Assembly (NCBI GenBank): GCA_027459645.1
Contig: DAIDHQ010000039.1
Coordinates: forward strand, 32,911 to 96,910
Direction of reading: 5' to 3'
From: Vulcanimicrobiota bacterium
Lineage (GTDB): Bacteria; Vulcanimicrobiota; Vulcanimicrobiia; Vulcanimicrobiales; Vulcanimicrobiaceae
DNA: 64,000 nucleotides
Of this stretch, positions 60,021-64,000 are shown piece by piece. Below the pieces are notes generated by a model, which did no database searches, was not told the origin of the DNA, and saw only the letters and a list, made by a program, of their open reading frames with translations. Made by a program: the position numbers and the translations under genes. Within the stretch, counting starts at the first letter, position 1; every line of letters starts with the position of its first letter.

Positions 60021-60528
60021 CGACCGCCCGATCGGACGTATCGCCGGCACCTTCGGCATACGAGGGGAACTCAAGTGCGACCCGACCAGTGCGGGTCGCG
60101 CCTTATTTGTGCGCGACGCGCGGCTGCGCTGCGAAACCAAAGACGGACGCAGCCAGAACGTCACGCTCGAAAGCGTGCGCGAACACAAGGGCCGGCTTCT
60201 GATCGCGCTCGCCGAAGCCGCGGACGCGACGGCAGCGGAACGCTACATCGGGGCGACGTTCTTCGCCCCTCGGGAAGCGCTCGACGTCGGCAGCGACGAG
60301 TATTTAGACGTCGATCTCGTCGGATGCGACGTCGTGTCGACGGACGGAAAATCGTTTGGACGCGTTACCGCCGTCGAACACTATCCCGCAAGCGACATGC
60401 TGCTCGTGGCCGGACGCATGCTCCCGATGGTAAGGGCGTTCATCCGCTCGATCGACGTCGCATCGAAGATGATCGTCGTCGACGTCCCGCCCGGTTTGCT
60501 CGACGACGAGGCCGAAGTCTCGGGCTAA
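60010..60528 (+). CDS. rimM: 16S rRNA processing protein RimM, apparent CTG start
   Basis: About 172 aa. The conserved RimM start RPIGRIAGTFGIRGELKCDP is in frame only upstream of the first standard start codon (GTG at 60109), so initiation must occur earlier. No ATG, GTG or TTG exists between this region and the upstream frame limit that I could find; CTG at 60010 is the best candidate. The C-terminal PRC-barrel has FGRVTAVEHYPASDMLLVAG and LPMVRAFIRSIDVASKMIVV. It matures the 30S head with bS19. trmD does not follow. Confidence 0.8.
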   Translation: MKSSDRPIGRIAGTFGIRGELKCDPTSAGRALFVRDARLRCETKDGRSQNVTLESVREHKGRLLIALAEAADATAAERYIGATFFAPREALDVGSDEYLDVDLVGCDVVSTDGKSFGRVTAVEHYPASDMLLVAGRMLPMVRAFIRSIDVASKMIVVDVPPGLLDDEAEVSG

Positions 60529-60543
60529 AACGCTCCACCCGCG

Positions 60544-61566
60544 CTACGAGTTTTTGGGGTGTGCCTTCGCGTATGCTCCGACTGCTTCGTCGATCGCCTT
60601 CACGAGATCGTCGTTGCTTGCAGTCGTCGTATAAAGAAGCGCTCCGAAGCACGTGTAGACGTTCATCTTGAACGTGTAGGAGTTGTGCGAACGGAATCCG
60701 CCGATGTGCGTAACGTCGAGGATGCCCGAGATCAGCGTGTTGTCGCGATGCACGCCGCAGATAGAATTGGCTTTTACGGCGAGTTCGTTTTCCGCAACGT
60801 TTGCGGAGTTGACGTTGAAGCGCGCCGAGAGCGAACTCTGCAGCGCCTGCGTTCCGCGCGTGAGATCGGCTCCTGTCGCGTTACCGATCAAGCGCGCGGA
60901 GATGACGGCGCGAGCCGGTTTCTTCGGAGCGGCCGTGGGAGCTGGCGTTGCCGTTCCCTTGCGGTGGTGGAAGAGATCGCCGACGATGCTGTTGATCGAC
61001 ATCGACGCGCCCGAGGTGGAGGACGGGGCAGGCGTCGCTTTTTGCGTGACGATGGCGGTTTGATCGATGCCGGCCGCGCTCAAAATCACGCTGCGCGCGT
61101 TGAGCGCTTGCGACGCGACTTCCGGAACGCTCTGGATCTGCGTCGTTTGCGAGTAGACGCTGATGTCGTCGTTCACGTCGACGACGTCGGCGACGATAGC
61201 CGCGCCCGTTCCGATCGGCTGCACGTAGCCGCTGATGTAATAGTCGGCGCCGCGCGAGTGCGCGTACTTACCGTAGTCTTCGCGCTTGATGTCCTTCGGA
61301 ATTTGCAGGATCGTGAGGCCGCCGGACTGCACGAGCACCTGCGCGTAAATTTGCGCGATCGCCTGCCCGGTCGATTTGTCGACGTCGGTCGGCGTTTCGA
61401 ACGGAAAAATGACTACGACGGGAGCCTTCGTGGTTGTCACCGGAATCGGTGTTGGGGAAGGTGCTGCCTGCTTCGCGGGCGTGGCCTTCGGTGCGGCTTT
61501 AGGCGGAGCGGCCGCAAGCAATCCGAGGCTCAAGACTAGAAGAACGACACCGAAGGTGCGACGCAC
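60544..61566 (-). CDS. Exported CsgG/TolB-N-like protein, function unknown
   Basis: 340 aa from GTG at 61566, with a perfect AAGGAG site 6 bases upstream. Signal segment RRTFGVVLLVLSLGLLAAAP, then a Pro/Ala/Thr linker. Two similar halves: VVIFPFETPTDVDKSTGQAI with a nucleotide-like YYISGYVQPIGTGAAIVADV, and AVISARLIGNATGADLTRGT with NSYTFKMNVYTCFGALLYTT. The first resembles the exported TolB-N/CsgG-type binding fold. It overlaps the hydrolase gene region only upstream of its start. Confidence 0.65.
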   Translation of the reverse strand: MRRTFGVVLLVLSLGLLAAAPPKAAPKATPAKQAAPSPTPIPVTTTKAPVVVIFPFETPTDVDKSTGQAIAQIYAQVLVQSGGLTILQIPKDIKREDYGKYAHSRGADYYISGYVQPIGTGAAIVADVVDVNDDISVYSQTTQIQSVPEVASQALNARSVILSAAGIDQTAIVTQKATPAPSSTSGASMSINSIVGDLFHHRKGTATPAPTAAPKKPARAVISARLIGNATGADLTRGTQALQSSLSARFNVNSANVAENELAVKANSICGVHRDNTLISGILDVTHIGGFRSHNSYTFKMNVYTCFGALLYTTTASNDDLVKAIDEAVGAYAKAHPKNS

Positions 61567-61589
61567 GGCACTCCTTTTATTACAGAACG

Positions 61590-62273
61590 TCAAGCTATCG
61601 AAGTAACGAACGCGCGAATCGCATCGTTCGTCTCATCCGGGCGCTCGATGAAGAGCAGGTGCCCGGCATCGGGGAGTATTCGCGCCGTCGCCCTCGGGAC
61701 CCGGCCCACGAAGGCTTCCGCGAATTTCGGCGGCGTCATCACGTCGTTTGCCCCGGTGAGCGCCAAGAGCGGAACGGCGATCTCCTCCAAGCGATCGCGC
61801 ACGTCGAAGGCGTCGCATGCGGCGAAGTCCCGGCGCGTTTGCGCTTGGCCGATTTCCAGCATCGTGGTCACCGCTTCGCGTAGCCGCTCCTCGGTCGGCT
61901 GGGCGAAGAAATAGTTCGCCAGCATGGCTGCGGCGGCCGGAAAGTCCGCATCGATCGCTTCAAAAATGGCCGGGGCGACGCGCAAGCGCGCGGAGGAGCC
62001 GAGCATCACGAGGCCGCCTATCCGCGGATCGTTCCGTAGCGCGAGTTCCAGCGCGATTGCGCCGCCCATCGAGCTGCCGGCCAGCACCGCGCGCTCGACG
62101 CCGCGCGAATCGAGTTCGGCTGCGACCGCGTCGGCGAACTCGCCGATGCTCGCCGGTTCGCCCGGCGTGCCGTGGCCGGGAAGATTGACGGCGATCGCGT
62201 CGGGAAACGCGGCGAGCTGCGCGTGAAAGACGTGCGGCAAGCACGCGGCACCGTGGATAAAGATCAGAGTCAT
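61590..62273 (-). CDS. Alpha/beta hydrolase
   Basis: 227 aa. IFIHGAACLPHVFHAQLAAF (oxyanion hole), AVLAGSSMGGAIALELAL with the nucleophile Ser in GSSMG, TGANDVMTPPKFAEAF (acid Asp) and ILPDAGHLLFIERP (His) complete the triad. Likely an esterase, lactonase or C-C hydrolase; the substrate cannot be predicted. ATGA overlap with the BrkB gene upstream. Confidence 0.88.
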   Translation of the reverse strand: MTLIFIHGAACLPHVFHAQLAAFPDAIAVNLPGHGTPGEPASIGEFADAVAAELDSRGVERAVLAGSSMGGAIALELALRNDPRIGGLVMLGSSARLRVAPAIFEAIDADFPAAAAMLANYFFAQPTEERLREAVTTMLEIGQAQTRRDFAACDAFDVRDRLEEIAVPLLALTGANDVMTPPKFAEAFVGRVPRATARILPDAGHLLFIERPDETNDAIRAFVTSIA

Positions 62274-63133
62274 GCGTTTACCTGCGTGCTATCGACGACG
62301 GGTTCGATCGAATCGACGACAAGCGGTATCCGGCTCTTGCCGGAATGCGCGTGCCACGCTGCCGAAAACTCCGCGCCGAAGAAAAAGACGGAACCGATCA
62401 CGTAAAACCACAACAGTAAGGCCAGCGGTACCGAGAGCGCGCCGTAGATTTCCGTGAAGTTTACGTGCAGCGTATATTGCGTGAAAGCGAACTGTACGAT
62501 CGGCCACAAGATCGCGACGATCGTTGCGCCGGGAAGGGAGAATGCGAAGGTCATGCCGTTACGATTGGGCAGAAAGCGGTAGAGCACCATCGTCGCAACA
62601 AAGACGAGCAGAATCGAAATGACGTACGCGCCGAGGTGCGTGAGGTTTTGACGGTCGGGAACCTGCGCGACGTACATGCCGATCGACAGAATCACCGGCA
62701 GCGCCATCGCGACGATCAGAAACACTGCCATGATGGGAAGCATCACGATCGAGAGTGCGATGTTGTGAATCAGCGGACGCCCTTTGGGCACGCCGAGCGC
62801 GCGGTCGAGGGCGTAGGCAAGGCCCATGAAGAGATTCTTGCCGGACCAGATCAGGAAGCCGAGCGCGATGATGCTCGAGATGCCGCGGCCATAGATGTAC
62901 GACTGCAAGTTTACGGCGACGAATTCACGCAGCGTCGGGCTATAGGCGGCAAAGAACGCGAGCACGCGCTCCTGCGCGAACGGATATACGGCGGATGCGG
63001 CGGCCATGATGAGGACGACGAGCGGAAAGAGTGCGAAGATGGCGTTGAATGCGATGGCTTGCGCGAGAAACGCGCAACCGTCGCGAGAGAAGCGAAGCCC
63101 GGCTTCGCGGAGCGTGGAAATGACTCGTCCCAT
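62270..63133 (-). CDS. YihY/BrkB-family membrane protein
   Basis: 287 aa with about six membrane spans. FLAQAIAFNAIFALFPLVVL, then IWSGKNLFMGLAYALDRALG, and NFTEIYGALSVPLALLLWFY are the YihY/BrkB signature regions. The family was once annotated as ribonuclease BN but is a membrane protein of unknown activity. The C-terminal tail is short and cytoplasmic. It starts 25 bases from the divergent stalk-domain gene. Confidence 0.9.
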   Translation of the reverse strand: MGRVISTLREAGLRFSRDGCAFLAQAIAFNAIFALFPLVVLIMAAASAVYPFAQERVLAFFAAYSPTLREFVAVNLQSYIYGRGISSIIALGFLIWSGKNLFMGLAYALDRALGVPKGRPLIHNIALSIVMLPIMAVFLIVAMALPVILSIGMYVAQVPDRQNLTHLGAYVISILLVFVATMVLYRFLPNRNGMTFAFSLPGATIVAILWPIVQFAFTQYTLHVNFTEIYGALSVPLALLLWFYVIGSVFFFGAEFSAAWHAHSGKSRIPLVVDSIEPVVDSTQVNA

Positions 63134-63157
63134 CCGATGCGGTAATATCGCGGTGCC

Positions 63158-63637
63158 GTGTCTCTATTCCCACCCGCGGCCGCAGTCGTCGTCGTCCTCA
63201 ACGGGCAGCGGATCGCTTCGTATGGCGCAACGTTTCTTACGGGCGGCCACGTGTACGCGCCGCTGCGTCCGTTCGTAACGCGACTGGCCGACCGGATCTG
63301 GTTCGAGAAGGACCGGCTCGTCATCGTTCGCGACGGGCGCCGCATCGACGTCCGGACCCCGTCCCGGGAACCCGATGCGCTCGACCATCTCTACGTACCG
63401 CTTGCCTATGTCCTGCGCGCCCTGGGTGCCGCGGTCACCTATCATCGCGGCGTCCTGAACGTCCGTTTTGCCTCGACCGAGGTGCTGGCTACCCCCACGC
63501 CCTTCGCCGGCGCGCAGATCTCGCCGCGTCCGGTCTTTACGCCCCAGCCCGTCCCGACGCCGCGTCCCATCTGGACGGGAGAACCGCTCCCCCGCCGCAC
63601 CCCGCTGCCGTACCCGACGCCGGCAATGCGCGCGTGA
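63158..63637 (+). CDS. Copper-amine-oxidase N-terminal-like (stalk) domain protein
   Basis: 159 aa from GTG at 63158. LNGQRIASYGATFLTGGHVY and APLRPFVTRLADRIWFEKDR are the repeated strands of the stalk domain often called copper amine oxidase N. LDHLYVPLAYVLRALGAAVT repeats the pattern. The C-terminal 45 residues are Pro/Arg/Thr-rich. No clear signal peptide is seen, although such domains are usually extracellular. Confidence 0.75.
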   Translation: MSLFPPAAAVVVVLNGQRIASYGATFLTGGHVYAPLRPFVTRLADRIWFEKDRLVIVRDGRRIDVRTPSREPDALDHLYVPLAYVLRALGAAVTYHRGVLNVRFASTEVLATPTPFAGAQISPRPVFTPQPVPTPRPIWTGEPLPRRTPLPYPTPAMRA

Positions 63638-63981
63638 CCCGCTGCACGGCGGAGCGCCGGGCATCTGCTTTTGGGAAAGTGACATACGTCTGACACTCTC
63701 GCCGGCTTAGGTGGGCTGGTGAAACGATGCGCAAGCTGCGAATGCACGCTGCCCCTCGAGTTTTTTGCACGGCGTGCAAAGACACGGGCATCAGAGCTAG
63801 TGTAAATCGTGTCAAAGGAAATACTCCGCGCGGCACTATGCAGCGAACAAAAATGCGCACGATCGCGTCCCACGTGGTGGTGTATGAGAGGGTTGTCCTC
63901 GTAGCCTAAACGAGAGCGGCCATCGTGGCTTTCGGCGAAGGTTGTTTTTGCAAAAGAACTACCGACACGAAAGGAACCACG
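63638..63981. other. 344-base intergenic region upstream of the edge gene
   Basis: No convincing ORF. It contains a 17-base palindrome (63764-63780), a G/C-rich and an A-rich segment, and ends with an AAAGGA site at 63970-63975. It probably holds the promoter and any operators of the gene beginning at 63982. No riboswitch consensus recognised. Confidence 0.6.
63764..63780. promoter_or_regulatory. 17-base palindrome, candidate operator
   Basis: TTTGCACG-G-CGTGCAAA is perfect apart from its central base and lies in the regulatory region of the edge gene. A dimeric repressor could bind it. Inference only. Confidence 0.45.
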
Positions 63982-64000
63982 ATGACCAACCCTAGTATCG
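63982..64000 (+). CDS. Start of a gene cut by the window edge
   Basis: ATG at 63982 has AAAGGA spaced 6 bases upstream. Only MTNPSI can be read. The long upstream region supports a real start. Confidence 0.6.

Noticed and set aside
63727..63909. 60-aa open frame near the right edge
   Set aside because: It runs through the palindrome and regulatory region and has no ribosome site or similarity.

Overview
The window is a GC-rich, gene-dense bacterial chromosome segment carrying one integrated mobile element. The order yceD-rpmF-fabH-fabD-fabG-acpP-ffh-rpsP-khpA-rimM, the rapZ-yvcK pair, a class A RNase P RNA and many Pro/Thr-linker lipoproteins (PTPTPTP stretches) point to a non-proteobacterial lineage. 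I infer something close to Candidatus Eremiobacterota/Vulcanimicrobiota (WPS-2) or a neighbouring uncultured phylum. This rests on gene order and style, not on a search.

Layout. 1-5.5 kb: a truncated SpoIIE-type phosphatase, four tRNA genes (Ser-GCT, Arg-ACG, Met, Arg-CCG), two exported lipoproteins (one extremely glycine-rich), tadA and tRNA-Ser(CGA). 5.6-15.2 kb: mixed housekeeping and accessory genes: M20D amidohydrolase, SRPBCC protein, FmdB zinc ribbon, a methyltransferase coupled to a class II aroA, a Phd/VapC-type toxin-antitoxin pair, S41 peptidase, Lrp/AsnC regulator and a DUF4238 protein.

15,240-28,939: a 13.7-kb element integrated into the 3' end of tRNA-Leu(CAA), bounded by 35-bp direct repeats, with all genes on the + strand. 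It has a tyrosine integrase, two small HTH proteins (one AlpA/excisionase-like), a 1,251-aa tape-measure-like protein, a replication-initiator-like HTH protein followed by four 24-bp iterons, a CxxC/HTH small-terminase-like protein, a ribosomal protein bS21 homologue, a large terminase and a SEC-C/glycosyltransferase fusion. I find no capsid, portal, protease or lysis gene. It reads as a phage satellite or a capsid-less prophage, and it is the most unusual part of the window.

29-43 kb: GH35-like glycosidase, esterase, a transsulfuration operon (cystathionine beta-synthase, unknown protein, cystathionine gamma-synthase/lyase), yvcK-rapZ, a DUF1858 protein, a membrane GAF protein and rnpB, whose 3' end is duplicated. 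43-53 kb: exported proteins (DUF4397 lipoprotein, a CuA-like cupredoxin, a di-haem protein, a 1,055-aa BNR-repeat protein, an inactive trypsin-fold protein, DUF4097, DUF4239) and three tRNAs (Ala-GGC, Ala-TGC, Ile-GAT).

53-64 kb: a coupled operon of a lytic transglycosylase and two paralogous small helical proteins; the yceD-rpmF/fatty-acid-synthesis/ffh/ribosome-maturation block; then an exported CsgG/TolB-like protein, an alpha/beta hydrolase, a YihY/BrkB membrane protein and a stalk-domain protein. A further gene starts at the right edge.
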